64,000 nucleotides of DNA from Typhlomys cinereus (GCA_023101885.1 JALPQD010000626.1:558001-622000); one strand, 5' to 3'. Positions 21,947 through 35,100 are shown, counted from the stretch's first letter. The notes: generated from the letters alone by a model not told the origin. Program-made: numbers and translations.

Positions 21947-24330
21947 CCCCTCAGGTTCTTCTAAGATCATTATTGACCTTAAAGATTGCTTCTTCACCAT
22001 TCCATTACATCCCACAGATAGAGAACGCTTTGCCTTTAGCTTCCCTGTTACCAATTTCAAAGGTCCCATGTCACGTTTTCAGTGGAAGGTCCTTACCCAA
22101 GGAATGACCAACAGTCCCACTCTTTGCCAAAAATATGTTGCTCAGGCTATCGATCCCCTTCATAAAGCCTGTTCCTCAATATATATTGTCCATTATATGG
22201 ATGATATACTCCTGGCAGGACCCAATCCCACCCAGCTTCTAGATTGCTCCCTCCAACTTTCCCAGTCTCTTTCTTGCCCTTGGACTCCAAATCGCCCCTA
22301 ATAAGATTCAATTAAAAGATCCATATTTCTATCTGGGTTTTGAGCTTCACCAAAACTTTATATTTTCTCAAAATGTTCAATTAAAAACAGACCAGCTACA
22401 TACACTAAATGACTTTCAAAAATTCCTGGGCAATGTTACTTGGTTACGGCCATATTTAAAAGTCACTACAAGAGAACTCAAACCCCCTTTTCAGATACTA
22501 GAAGGCAATCCTGACCGTTCATCTCCTCAAACTCTAACACCTCAGGCATACAAGGCCTTACAATTAATAAATAAAGCTATTCAAGAACAAGCTATTTCTT
22601 TTATCCAATATGATAAGCCCCTCAACTTCATTGTTTGTGCTACATCTCATTCTCCCACTGGAGTTTTCTGGCAATCTGGGCCACTTCTTTGGGTCCACCT
22701 CTCTGCATCGCCTCCTAAAGTTCTTACCCCCTATCCACTCCTCATTGCCAATCTTATAATGCTAGGATGATCTCAGAGTAGACAATTCTTTGGTAAAGAT
22801 CCTGACAATATTATTGTTCCATATTCAAAAGAACAGATCAATTGGTTGCTTCAGATGACTGAAGAATGGCCTCTTGTATGTCTGTCTTTTGCGGGCTCCA
22901 TTGATAATCATTACCCTTACGACAAATTGCTTCAGTTTGCCCGTATTCACCCTTTTGTTTTTCCAAAAATCACAGCTACCGCCCCTCTCTCTAATGCTTC
23001 CTTGGTTTTTACTGATGGGTCTATTACAGGAATAGCTGCCGTCATTATTAATAATCAGTCCATGGCTATCCACACACTGTATACCTCTGCCCAGCTTGTT
23101 GAACTTGCTACAATCATAAGAGCTTTTGAACTCCTTCCTAATGTTACCTTTAACCTATATACTGACAGTGCCTATATTGCCCATTCTGTTCCTTTATTAG
23201 AAACCATTCCCTATATTAAATCCACCACCAATACAGTTCCCTTATTTAGAGAACTTCAAAGGCTTATTACTGCCCAATCACAGCCCTTTTTTATAGGACA
23301 CCTCTGTGCTCATTCCAACCTTCCCAGCCCTCTATCAGAAGGAAATGCTCATGCAGATCTGGCCACCCGCCTGGTTTTCCCAGTCCTTATAGGCTCTATA
23401 GAACAGGCAACTGCCGCTCATGATTTACATCACCTCAATGCCCACACCCTTTGCCTCATGTTCAAAATCACTCGAGAACAGGCTAGACAGATTGTCAAAC
23501 AGTGCCCGGCTTGTGTCTCTTTTCTGCCTACCCCCCACCTTGGAGTCAACCCCCGAGGACTGGTCCCCAATGAGATTTGGTAGATGGATATCACGCACCT
23601 TCCAGAATTTGGAAAGCTTACATATATCCATGTAATTATTGATACATATAGTGGGTTCATTTTCACCTCCCTTCAAGTGGGAGAGGCTTCAAAAACTGTT
23701 ATTGGCCATGTTCTTCAATGTCTATCTGTCATGGGATCACCAAAGATTATTAAGACAGATAACGGACCCGGTTATATTGGAAAAAATTTTCAATTTTTTT
23801 GTTAACAGCTTCACATAAAACATATAACTAGTATTCCCTAAAACCCTCAGGGCCAGGGTATTATAGAACGTGCTCATCAAACCCTTAAAAATACCATCCA
23901 CAAACTAAAAAAGGGAGAACTCTCCTGTGTTAAAGACTCTTCAAAAATATTGTCCATCATGCTCTCTTTGTCCTTAATTTCCTGATATTAGATAATAACC
24001 ACAGGTCTGCTGCTGATCGTCTCTGGCACCCTGAGACACATAAAGGCTTTGCCACAGTATTGTGGAAAGATCCCCTTATTTCTAAATGGAATGGGCCTGA
24101 TCCGGTCCTTATCTGGGGCCGCGGATCTGTCTGTGTCTATGATTCCCAAGAAGATGCACCCAGATGGCTTCCTGAACACCTAGTAAAACAATTCACTGCC
24201 TCTACAAGACCAAATACTTCTCCCCTCCCTAAGAATGATGACTCACCCTCTTCCAGGGGAAATAACACCCCTGAGAAACTTTCTTTCTGTGCTCTCTGTG
24301 TTACAGAAAAGGATGAAAAGACTCCTTACA
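21947..24330 (+). pseudogene. pol: ERV1 pol, 3' part (RT palm, RNase H, integrase), broken
   Basis: The RT palm resumes with [13 protein letters not shown] and the catalytic YMDDILLAG (about 22197). The frame is lost near 22290; thumb and connection follow with stops (e.g. TGA near 22769). RNase H shows FTDGSITGIAAVI (near 23010) and YTDSAYIA. Integrase carries the N-terminal zinc-binding region ([13 protein letters not shown]), a TAG at 23581, catalytic aspartates in MDITHLP and KTDNGPG, a TAA near 23803, and the catalytic glutamate in IIERAHQ out of that frame. The C-terminal domain (24060 onward, LISKWNGPDPVLIW) overlaps the env start. Confidence 0.9.
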
Positions 24331-26010
24331 ATTTGGCTTGTCCTCCTGATGATGCCTTCTTCCAAAAGTGGATCTGCTGCCGATCTCTTACAACAACTGT
24401 ATGGTGCTCCATGCGATTGCAATGGAGGTTTTTCTTCCACTAGTCATCCTGTAACCTCCTGGACTACCAATTGTGGAGAAAGACTGCCCATTTAGTCTCC
24501 TCCCCAGGACACCCATCCAAGGTTCATGGATTAACTGTCCATTCCCTAACCACCCTCATGTCATGGCAATGCACTCTCATGCCAAAAATTGTTCCTTCCT
24601 CCAATGGCCTACCAGGCCCATGCCCTACAGGCTGTAACTTTGTCACTGAGATGCATGCCTCATGTTACAGTGCGACCCAAATATGTACCTATCAAGGCCA
24701 ACAATATTTTACCGCTGTTCCCAACATCATAAGATCAGGCAAGGGCACCGAAGATTGGAGTCTTGTGTCTTCTACCGGTTCCGTTAACTTTCAGCCTGTC
24801 AAAGCTTCATGCATAGCCACTCCTGGAAAAACGGCATGCTGGAGCACCCAGGCTCCCATTCACATCTCTGACGACGGACCTACTGCTCAGGTCAGAGAAT
24901 ACCATGTTGAACAAACTCTTCAAGAAATGATAAACTCCTTGATCCCCCACATAGATTATCGTCCCCTACTTCTTCCCAAATCCAGGAGAATAGATTTAGA
25001 TCCCTATACTTCGATATTATCTCTGCAACCCGTTCCACTTTAAATGCCTCAAACCCTCAATTAGCCCAGGATTGATGGTTGTGCTTGGCCTTAGGCAATA
25101 GTTGGCCTCTTGCATTTCCCCTCTTAAATAAATCTATTCCTATAGATAACCCTAACTGTACACTTTCTGTCCCCTTCAAGGTTCAACCCACTGGGTTCAC
25201 AAACTCCACCTGCTTTTACAAACACTTCCTTAATAATTCCTTTGATATTGATGTAGGTATAGCCTCCTTCACATCCTGCTCAGAGATAACTAATGTTTCC
25301 ACAGCCCTCTGCACTGGCCCAGGAAAAGTTTTTACTTGTGGGTCTGGGTTAGCCTATTCCTTCCTCCCTACAAATTGGACTGGACTCTGTGTCCTGGCCT
25401 CCCTTTTACCCGACATTGAGATTCTCCTGGGGGGATGCACTTGTCCTTATTCCTTCCATAGACTACTTCATTCCCAGATATAGAAGAGCTGTTCAGTTTA
25501 TTCCAATCCTTGTTGGCTTAGGGATTGCTGGGAGCCTAGCCTCTGGTGCTACAGGCATGGGAGTTGCTATTCATTCCTATACTAGTCTCTCCCAACTACT
25601 GGCAGATGATGTCCGGACAGTTTACAAGTCAGTTCAAGACATCCAAGACCAATTAGACTCCCTGGCTGAAGTGGTCCTACAAAATAGGCGAGGACTAGAT
25701 TTGCTCATCACAGACCAGGAAGGTATTTGTTTATCCCTACAGGAAAAATGCTGTTTTTAACGCTAACGAATTAGGAATTTTCGAAGAACTTGAAAAACGC
25801 CGCAAAGAATTGTTTGATCGGCCCCTTTGGACTGCCTGGAACAGCCTCCTCCCTTACCTTCTTCCCCTCTTGGGACTCCTGCTTGGTCTATTGCTCCTTA
25901 TCTCACTAGGACCTTTTCTCTTTAATAGGTTGATGGGTTTTTATCAAGGCTCAAATAGACTCCCTGGCTTCAAAACCTATTCAGGTTCATTATCTCCTCG
26001 AAATGGCTGA
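24313..26010 (+). pseudogene. env: ERV1 env, type-D-like, broken by frameshifts and stops
   Basis: The likely start is ATG 24313 with a hydrophobic signal peptide (MKRLLTIWLVLLMMPSS). The surface region is split near 24490 and again before 25030. An opal stop at 25075 sits directly before WLCLALG, the place of the CXXC motif in gamma/type-D envelopes. After a frame change near 25440 the transmembrane subunit begins at a basic RYRR with a fusion-peptide-like VGLGIAGSLASGATG, then LQNRRGLDLLI and the CX6CC motif CLSLQEKCC. A one-base shift near 25758 precedes a membrane anchor (LLPLLGLLLGLLLLISLG) and a short tail ending at 26010. It is non-functional as seen. Confidence 0.9.
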
Positions 26011-26356
26011 ACAAGGCTATCTAGAGCTAATAGAGGATGGGTCCCCTACCGGAACAGCATAGGCCTCAGACCTATGCCCACAAACGTGGATGGACACCAA
26101 TAAGGGGTGCGAGGCAAAGACACTGCAAGGGAAGGACCCTACTATCCACATCTGAGTTCCCTGAGAAATATGCCTGATTGCATAGAGGTTGGTGCCAAAA
26201 AGCCCTTCTCCTCCCCAAAAAGACACCTATAAAACCTACCTGGGAGGATCAGGCCACTGTTTCCCCCCATTGGTTAAGGTCCAACACCCATAGAGGGTGC
26301 TTGTCCCTCCTCCTCGAACTCCACTTCTCCCCTTAATAATACAGAAAGGGAGGAGA
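26011..26356 (+). other. ERV1 env-to-LTR segment with polypurine tract
   Basis: About 345 bp with no supportable gene. It ends in a purine run AGAAAGGGAGGAGA (26343-26356) directly before the 3' LTR, the position and composition of a plus-strand primer tract. Confidence 0.75.
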
Positions 26357-26728
26357 TGCCGGGAGCCATAAAAAATTACCTTTTGCCCGAGTGACCGTCT
26401 TGGGCGCCTGCCTGTCTCTGTTTCCCCCATAATTGAGCCATTTGTCAGAGAAGCAAGCGACGATCTGCGGTTTAACTCATCTACCCTAACTACTTCATCC
26501 GCCATAAAACCTTATCTACCATAAATACCTCAGTCTCCTAGCAACGTTTTCTGCCTGGCCAAATGATGCCCTTCCCCCCAAGAACTATATAAACCCTTCC
26601 TTCATTCAATAAAGTTAGAGCTTGATCGGAACTCTTGACTTGCTCTCGTTCTTTGCGTCTCCTGTCCTTCTTTTGTCCTCCCCCCTCCTAGGTTACCCCG
26701 TTCTCAGAGTGTCCTGTGGGCAGAGGCA
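26357..26728 (+). repeat. ERV1 3' LTR
   Basis: 372 bp, TGCCGGGAGCC to GGGCAGAGGCA, with TATATAAA at about 26586 and AATAAA at 26608-26613. The TSD copy ATTAAT follows at 26729-26734. It differs from the 5' LTR by scattered substitutions and a gap of about 29 bp. Confidence 0.93.
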
Positions 26729-27184
26729 ATTAATCAAAAATTTTAAAAGTTCTTCGTCTCCCCATGATACGGGATGAAGAAATGGAGGATTAGGTAAATA
26801 AGCCCAGTAAGTAGTTTTCATAGGTAGTGGTGTAACACCAGTTACCTGTAGACTGATGAGAGCTAGCTTAGCCAAGAATAACTTGTCAGGTGTGGGTGTA
26901 TGTCCAGTGGAATATACCACATTCCCAGCCTCACGAGTGAGCTTTTTAATTTGACACCAAGTGGGTGGTTTTGCCATTTCTGTGGTTTTAGCTTGAGGAG
27001 GAGAATGAAGATTAAGTTTGTGTAATGGTTTCAGCAGCTGCTGCACCATTTGAGATGTTTTCATCATTCTCTTTTTTGGTGGGGGTTGTAAATCTTTGTT
27101 CTGGCGGTGGTCCTCCAGCAGGTCGGATGAGTCTGTCTGGTATCCATAGAGGGGATTCTGCATCCTGTGGAAACACACAAGCAT
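26729..27184 (-). pseudogene. env: ERV2 env, proximal part, cut by ERV1
   Basis: Minus-strand frame from 27184, overlapping the integrase end in another frame as usual for betaretroviruses. It contains the N-terminal part of an HML/MMTV-like envelope: a basic leader with PPPKKRMMKT, then TWCQIKKLTREAGNVV and LAKLALISLQV. It runs to 26735, where the ERV1 3' LTR begins; the rest of the gene is at 3278-4483. Confidence 0.82.
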
Positions 27185-29640
27185 GTTCTCTTTCCGATGT
27201 AATAAGAACGTCAGGTCCTTTCCAAGAGGATGTTAAGAGGTCTTTCCAATATACCAGAGGTTTATCTTGTTCATGATATTCCCAATGTTTCATCATTGGA
27301 GTTAATCCTTTTTCATCAGTATTGAAAAAAATTGTAACAAATAAAGAATGATTAATTAAATGATGAGGTGAATAGTAATGCAATTCTGAATTATTTAATC
27401 TCTCAATTTGATTCTTTAATACCTGATGTGCTCTCTCAATAATTGCTTGTCCCTGAGGATTATAAGGAATTCCTGTAGAAAGTTCAATATTAAGTTTTTT
27501 GCAGAATTGCAAAAAAGCTTTGGCTGTATATGCTGGAGCATTATCTGTTTTTATCTTTTTTGGCATTCCTAGACCTGAAAAACAAGCAGCCAGATGCTGG
27601 ATAACACCTTTAACTGCTTCACTAGTTCTAGCTTTACAATCATAGCATGTGAATAGGTGTCAATAGTTACATGGACGTACACTAATCTTCTAAAATTAGA
27701 AATATGGGTCACATCCATTTGCCACAGAACATTAGGCTTTAATCCTCTAGGGTTTACTCCCATTTGAGGAGGAGAATAAACAACTGGACAATGGCTACAT
27801 TCCTTCACTATTTGTCTTGCCTGTTCTCTAGTGATATTAAACATTCTTTTTAATGCCAAAGCGTTTTGATGATGAATTTGATGATTTTCTTGTGCTAATT
27901 CCATGTTATTCATAATTATTTCTTTAGTATAAAAATCTGCTAATAGATTTCCTTTAGCTAAGGGTCCAGATAATTTAGAATGTCCTCTAATATGCCCTAT
28001 AAAAATTTATGAGATCTTTTCTCAATTTGATTTTGTAACTCTCTTAATAAATCAAATACTGTAGAATTCCCATTAATCATTGCTGTTCCTATTTCTGGGA
28101 ATAACTTAGAAGCATAAGCCGAATTAGTATAAAGATTAAAAGGTTTTTCTTCTCTCTTAAATGCTTCTATTATTGCTATAATTTCAGCCTGTTGAGCTGA
28201 TATTCTTGCAGTAATTTTAATTACAGGTGGCTCATGTTCTCTAACCACAGTAGATCTCCCATTTGATGATCCATCTGTGAATATGAGTACAGCATTATCT
28301 AATGGCTATAATGATGTTTTATGAGGAAATATTATTTCTGTTTCTTTAATGAAAGTTAATAGTGGATGAGGAGGTGCATGATGTAATATTTCTCCTGTAA
28401 ATCCTTGTAAGAAAATTCTCCATTGGTCCTCAGTTTGTATCAAATAATTATTTTGCTGTTTATTATAGGTTACTATAATATCAGTTACATCATATCCAAA
28501 TAAATCTGTACTTCTTAATCTTCCTTTACAAATAATTAAGGCCACCATGTAAGGATAAGACTCATTTATTTAAGGTATGGTGTTTGGCAAATGTATCCAT
28601 TCAATAGGACCCCTTTGCCAAATGCATCCAGTAGGAGAATATACTGTTTTTAGTATTATAAGTTGCCAAGGCTGATTATAATTTAATTGAACCAATTTAC
28701 TATTATTTATAGCCTTTTCTACTAATTGTAAGTACTAATTGTACTTACATCTATTGTAAGTTCTCTTCTAGAATTAGGTTTAGAATCTCCTTTCAATATA
28801 TTAAATAATGGATTTAAATCTTCGGTAGTTAATTTAAATAAGGTCTAATCCAATTAATATTACCTAGTAATTTTTAAAAATCATTTAATGTATTTAATTT
28901 ATCTTTTCTTATTTCTATATTCTGTGTCCCTATATGAGTAGAATGAATAACTCTTCCTAAGTAATTTATTGGAGGATTTAATTGTATCTTTTCATCTGCA
29001 AAAATTAATACAAAATTCTTTAATTCTTTAATCATTTCCTCTAATTTTTTAAAGCTTGTTCTCTATGTTCTTTTGTTAGTAAAATATCATCCATGTAATG
29101 AATAACATAAGCTTTTGGATATTTGGTTGTAATTTTTAATAATGCTTGATCTACAAATTTTTGACATAAAGTTGGGATATTCTTCATGCCTTGAGGCAAA
29201 ATTTTCCACTGATATCTTTGATATGGTCTTTTCAAATTAGGAGAGGGTACACTAAATGCAAACCTTTTACAATCTAAAGGATTTAATTGAATAGTAATAA
29301 AGCAATCTTTCAAATTAATCACTATTATTAAATATCCTGCAGGTACTGCTACAGGAGAAGGAAGCCCTGGTAGTAAGGCTCCCATCGTTTCCATGGTTTT
29401 ATTTATAGCTGTAATAATCCTGTAATAATCTTTGTTTCCCTGATTTCTTTTTTATAACGAAAACAGGAGTATTCCAAGGACTATTAGATTCTTCTGAATG
29501 ACCTAGCTCTAATTGTTCTCTAACCAATTGTTCTATAGCCTGTAATTTTTCATTTGGCAGGGGCCACTGTTCTATCCAAACAGACTCTGTAGATTTCCAC
29601 TGTATTTTATCAGTATATTTATGAACAGTGGCCCTTAGAG
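27012..29640 (-). pseudogene. pol: ERV2 pol (RT, RNase H, integrase), many breaks
   Basis: Read leftwards. RT fingers lie at 29640-29400; RT palm at 29394-29041 includes CFITIQLNP and YMDDILL (about 29090). Connection sequence with stops follows (29040-28550). RNase H has FTDGSSNG near 28280 and YTNSAYAS, where the usual Asp is Asn. The integrase N-terminal zinc region is at 27913-27800 ([14 protein letters not shown]), catalytic residues are in MDVTHIS, KTDNAPAY and IIERAHQ, and the C-terminal domain (SWKGPDVLIT) ends near 27012. A frameshift at about 27567 and small duplications near 29420 and 28735 add to the damage. Confidence 0.88.
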
Positions 29641-29650
29641 AAAATGCTGT

Positions 29651-30300
29651 TCATTCCTTTTCATAGGGTTCAGGTACAGAAAGTACCATGCCCATTTCTT
29701 CTAGGATATCTCTACCCCATAGAGAAAAAGGAAGAGAAGTTATAACATGTTGTTTAAAGTGTCCCTGCTTATTTTTATCTTTCCAAGTCAATATCTGTGT
29801 ACTTTTATCCACATTAGGTGCCATTCCTAGTCCTAATAAGGTAGAAAAAGTTGTCGTAACAGGCCAAGCAGAGGGCCAGTCTTTTCCTGCTATGCAGGAA
29901 ACATCTGCTCCAGTATGCATCAAACCTGTTATTTCCTTTCCTTGAATCCATAATGTCCTTAAAGTCCTTTCCTGTTTTACTTTTTCAACCTAAGCAACCA
30001 CATCTGAAGACCCCAACCCTTCTTCTTTCCTTTTTTGCATCAAGATTGGATTAGGAAATTTAAAATATGGAATTAATAATAATTGAGCTATACGTTGATT
30101 CTTATGTAATTGTAAAGTCTTACTTGAAGCTTTAATCATAATTTTTATTTCTTCTGTATGATCTGAGTCTATTACTCCTGGTAATACTTTAATTCCTGCC
30201 TTAGTAGCAGAACTCTGGCCAATGATTAATCCAAATGTTTTTTTCTGGAAGAGGTCCATGAATACCTGTACTAATTAAAGTAACTTCTTAATCTGAGGGA
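29651..30300 (-). pseudogene. pro: ERV2 dUTPase-protease, active-site Asp replaced
   Basis: The dUTPase-like part (30259-29990: TFGLIIGQSS, LPGVIDSDHTEEIKI, QRIAQLLLIPY) is followed, after a stop near 29990, by an aspartic protease (29923-29651: HTGADVSCIAGKDW, SLWGRDILEEM). The catalytic triad DTG reads HTG, so the enzyme would be inactive even if expressed. I see no G-patch after it, unlike ERV1. Confidence 0.87.
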
Positions 30301-31197
30301 ATTATGTAGTCTTTTGCAGCTGCCGAGTCTAGACTTGTGCTTCCTGGAGAAGCTCTGACCAATTCTGAAAGTCTCTTTTTTAGTTGTGGAGCATAACATT
30401 GTTTATCTGGATCTAATTTAGTTTCATTTCTTATCTCAGTTGGTACTTCCCCTATTTTTAGTTTGGGGCCTGGAGATGGCCCTGAGACTTGTTTTTTGTC
30501 TCTCCTTGAGTCTCAGTCAATGAAGATCAATCCTTATGAAATTTAGATTTACAGTCCTTTTTCCAATGCTTTCCTTTCTGGCACCGAGGGCATAATCCTG
30601 GTTCCTTTTTTCCTTCTCCTTTGGTATTATCTCTCTGTTTATAATCTTTACTCAAATGCCCCGCATTACCACAAGTAAAGCACTTTCCTGTCTTATTTCT
30701 GCTTTGTATCTGCTTGACAAATTGTCTGATTGGATGACCTTTCATAGCTGCTGCAATAGCAACTCCCTGCATAACAGAAGATGAAGCATCTAACATGTTT
30801 TCACATAATCCTGTAATGAGTCAGTTCTTCTAATAGGCCTTATTAAATTTTGACAGTAAGTGTTAGCATTCTCATAAGCCAATTATTTTAATAGTAATTC
30901 TGATCCTTCTGATTCAAGCATCATTCTCTGCATAGCTTCTTCTAGTCTAGCTAGGAAATCCTCATATGGTTTTTTGTTCTTCTGCCTGATTCCAGCTAAA
31001 ACTGTGCTTTTTGCTTCTGGTTAAGGTAATTTTCTCCAGGCTGCAACAGCTAATTTTAATGTATCCCCCAGAATGGATTTGCAATAAGTCATCTGGTTTT
31101 GAGGAAGTTGGTATTCTCTTTGACCTAATAAAGAGAGAGAGGGATTCTCATGTCTGGTTCTTTTCATTAAATTTTGTTGGATCAAGTTTCTGGCCTT
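30301..31197 (-). pseudogene. gag: ERV2 gag, 3' part (capsid end, nucleocapsid)
   Basis: Capsid C-terminal sequence (31197-30800) is interrupted by frame changes. Nucleocapsid at 30796-30527 has two zinc-finger modules: CFTCGNAGHLSKDY, with the last Cys replaced by Tyr, and CPRCQKGKHWKKDC, intact. Proline-rich linker sequence with stops follows to the protease region. L1-C separates this part from matrix at 37687-38122. Confidence 0.87.
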
Positions 31198-32170
31198 TTT
31201 TTTTTATTAAAAATTTGATTATACATTTTAAAATTTTTTACCAGTTCCCTCCCTCCCCCCTCCTCCCCCTCCCCTTCCCCCAGTGTCTCCCCCCCAATTC
31301 CCAGAGAGTCCTTTATTGTGTACGCCTAACTCTCCACTGGGTCCTCCTCTCCGATGACATATAAGGACCCAGTGGCATTTCCATAAGCCCTTTCTCTTGT
31401 TCCCCTTAAGCATAAGATCACTACTATGGCTGTCAATCCCTTGCCTCCAGGGGTCTCAGTGCCCTTAACAGATGCTAGACTTTATGAGGGCAACAGTGCA
31501 CTGGACATTGCGCAGGGCATGCAAAGTCCCATTATGATTGCTTTGGCCCCAACTATTGTTGAGAATCTTGCAAATCGTTGCTCCTCCCATCCTTTGCTCT
31601 TACAATCTTACCGCCCCCTCTTCCGCAAATGTCCCTGAGCTCCAGGATGGGGAGAGATTAGGCTGTCCTAGTTCTATGTGATTGATATAGAGTCTCTGAA
31701 GTTCTGGATTGTGGTTTGTTGATTTTCTTTTGCAGTTTTGCTGCTCCTGCAATTCCCTTCACTCCATTCTGCTGGGCACTGTATGTCACCCCCTGGCCAG
31801 AGACAAAAAGCTGTTAAACTGGAGTCTTGTTGTAATAGCACATTCAAGGGTAGATGTAATAAGAGTAGGAAACCTCACTGAGGGAGGGGTCCATCACCCA
31901 TTTGCAAAATGATTACTTTTTATCTGCTAGACTATATGCCCTCCCCTTCTGGTGAGATCAGGAAAGAACGTCTGTGAACTTAACCAGGTTTCTCATTACT
32001 TACTTGCAGACCTTGATGGAGGCCTATTTTCTCTGCTGTAACATGGTCTCCTCTCTCCTTGTTTCTGGTGTGACCCTCCTAACCCATCTCTCTTGTTCAT
32101 AATCCTTGCAATTACTGTGTTACATAGGTTTACTTTTGAGTGTCTCAATGTGGGCTGGGTGAGTTTGGTA
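31198..32170 (-). other. L1-C 3'UTR
   Basis: About 970 bp on the minus strand between the ORF2 stop and the tail. The polypurine tract (C-rich as written, 31243-31300) is shorter than in L1-A and L1-B. Confidence 0.88.
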
Positions 32171-35100
32171 CTAGGAGCCACCTATTAGGGAGTACATACG
32201 GCGCTTAATTTTCTGGGTTTGGGATACTTCACTTAATATAATTCTTTCTAATGACATCCATTTCCCAGCAAATTCCAGTAATTCATCATTTTTTGATGGC
32301 TGAGTAGTACTCCATTGTATAGATGTACCACAGTTTCCTTATCCACTCGTCAACTGTTGGACATTTAGGTTGATTCCATGACTTTGCTATTGTAAACAGT
32401 GCTGCTATGAACATGGTTGAGCTTGTGCTATCGAGGCGAACCTCTGCTGCATGGGGGGTTATTCCCAAAAGTGGGATAGCAGGGTCATACGGCATTTCAA
32501 TCTTTAATTTCTTTAAGAATCTCCAGACGGCTCGCCAGAGTGGCTGTATGAGCCTGCATTCCCACCAACAATGTAGGAGAGTTCCCCTCTCTCCACATCC
32601 TCTCCAGCATTTGTCGTTGTTTGTATTGTGCATTTTTGCCATCCTGACCTGGGTGAGATGACATCTCAGGGAAGTTATGATTTGCATTTCCCTGATGGCG
32701 AAGGAAGTGGAGCATTTTTTAAGATATTTGTTAGACATTTTAATTTCATCCCTGGTAAAGTTTCTTTGAAGTTCCAGGGTCCATTTTTTAATTGGGCCAG
32801 TGTTTTCCTTGGAGTTTAGTTTTCTAAGTTCTTTGTGCACTCTGGACAGTAGAGCTCTGTCAGATATGTGGTTAGTGAAGATTTTCTCCCATTCTGTGGG
32901 TTGCCTTTGAGCTCGTGTGACAATCTCTTTATCTGAACAGAAGCTCTTTAATTTCACAAGATCCCAACTGTTGAGAGTTGGTAGCAGTGACTGTGCCATT
33001 GGATGTCTGTTTAGGAAGTGTTGGCCTAGCCCAATCAGCTCGAGGGAGTTCCCTACCCTTTCAACTATGGTTTTTATCTTGATATCTGGCCTGATATCAA
33101 GGTCCTTGATCCATTTGGAATTAAGTCTTGTACATGGTGACAAGTACGGGTCCAGCTTTAATCTTCTGCATGTGGAGATCCAGTTTTGCCAGCACCATTT
33201 GTTGAAGATGCTGTTCTTTTTCCATTGGATTCTTTGGGCCCCTTTGTCAAAGACCAAATGGCTGTAACTTTGTGGGTCTTCAATCCTTATCCATTGATCT
33301 GTGTGTCTATTTTGGAGCCAGTACCAGGCTGTCTTTATAACTATGGATTTGTAGTATAGACTTAGGTTTGGTATGGTAATACCTCCAGCTGTGTTTTTGT
33401 TACTCAGGATTGTTTTTGCTATCCTGGGTCTTTTGTGCCTCCATATGAACTTTGAGATTGTTTGGTCAACTTCTTTGAAGAATTGCTTTGGGATTTTGAT
33501 TGCTATAGCATTGAATCTGTATATTGCCTTTGGTAGGATGGTCATTTTTACAATGTTGATTCTGCCAATCCAGGAACAAGGGAGGTCTTTCCACCTTCTG
33601 GTGTCTTCTGCAATTTCTTTCTTTAGGGTTTTAAAGTTTTCATTGTAAAGGTCTTTTACCTCCTTAGTTAGGTTTATACCAAGGTATTTCATTTTTTTAG
33701 GGGTTATAGTAAATGGCATGGTTTTTCTCAAGGCTTTTTCACTTCTTTCATTCTGGGCATATATGAAGGCCTCTGATTTTGCACATTTATTTTGTATCCT
33801 GCCACCCTGCTGAACTTCTCAATTAGTTCCAGGAGCTTCCTGGTGGAGTTTTTGGGATCCCTCAGGTATAAGATCATGTCATCTGCAAATAGGGATAGCT
33901 TGATTTCTTCCTTGCCGATTTGAATCCCTCTTATGTCCCTTTCTTGTCTTATGGCTTCAGCTAAGACTTCAAGTACAATATTGAATAGAAGTGGTGAGAG
34001 TGGACAGCCTTGTCTAGTTCCTGATCGAAGTGGGAATGCTTCCAATTGTTCCCCATTGAGCATAATCCTTGCTGTGGGCTTGTTGTATACAGCTTTTATT
34101 ATATTGATAAAGGTTCCTTCCATTCCTACTGTCTCTAGCGTTTTGATCATAAAAGGCTGTTGGATCTTGTCAAAAGCTTTTTCTGCATCTATCGAGAGTA
34201 TCATGTGGTCTTGGACTTTGGACTGGTTTACATGATGAATTACATTTATTGATTTGCGTATGTTGAACCAACCTTGTGTGCCGGGGATGAAGCCTACTTG
34301 GTCCCCATGAATGATCTTTTTAATATGTTTTTGAATCCGATTTGCTAAGACTTTGTTGAGAATCTTTGCGTCTGTGTTCATCAGGGAGATCGGCCTATAG
34401 TTTTCTTTTTTAAGTGAATCTTTATTAGGTTTTGGGATTAAAACGATATTAGCGTCATAGAAGGAATTTGGTAGTGTTCCTTCCTTTGCTATTTGATGGA
34501 ATAGTTTAAGGAGTATTGGTGTTATTAACTCCTTAAATGTCTGGTAGAACTCTGTGCTGAATCCATATGGTCCAGGACATTTTTTGGTGGGAAGATTCGA
34601 GATTACTTCCTCAATTTCCTTATATGTTATAGGACTATTTAAATAATTCACAACTTCCTGATTCAATTTAGGTAAGTTGTGTTTACTTAGAAATTCATCC
34701 ATCTCTTTTGTGTTGTCAAACTTCACAGAGTATAAGTTTTTGAAATATGATGTTATAATTCTCTGGATTTCTTGGGTATCAGTAGTGATAACTCCATGAT
34801 CATTTCTAATTTTGTTAATTTGGGTTTTCTCTCTCTTGCTTTTGGTTAGTTTAGCTAGGGGTGTATCAATCTTGTTGATTTTTTCAAAGAACCAGCTTTT
34901 TGACTGGTTGATTTTTTCTATCGTTTTCTTAGTCTCGATTTCAGATATTTCTCCCCTTATTTTGCTAATCTCTTCTCTTCTACTGCTTTTGGGATCAGAT
35001 TGCTCTAGTTTCTCTAAAGCTTTAAGCTGCATTGTTAAGTTGTTTATTTCTGATGTTTCCATTTTTTTGACGTGGGCATTAAGAGCTATGAACTTACCTC

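Larger units (their letters stand above)
4484..26728 (+). mobile_element. ERV1: class II provirus with type-D-like env, carrying three L1 insertions
   Basis: Order: 5' LTR (4484-4884), primer site, gag (5074-7204 and 13726-14095), dUTPase-protease (14055-14860), pol (14861-15172 and 21947-24330), env (24313-26010), polypurine tract, 3' LTR (26357-26728). It is flanked by ATTAGT (4478-4483) and ATTAAT (26729-26734), a 6-bp TSD with one difference, inside ERV2 env. Removing the L1 fragment (6200-6590), L1-A and L1-B leaves a provirus of about 8.5 kb. Gag, protease and pol are betaretrovirus-like; env resembles type-D/gamma-type envelopes. All coding parts contain stops or frameshifts. Confidence 0.93.

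Noticed and set aside
28723..28765. Small repeat around GTAAGTACTAATTGTACTTAC as a possible regulatory hairpin
   Set aside because: It lies within decayed ERV2 pol and is explained by a short local duplication; nothing links it to regulation.
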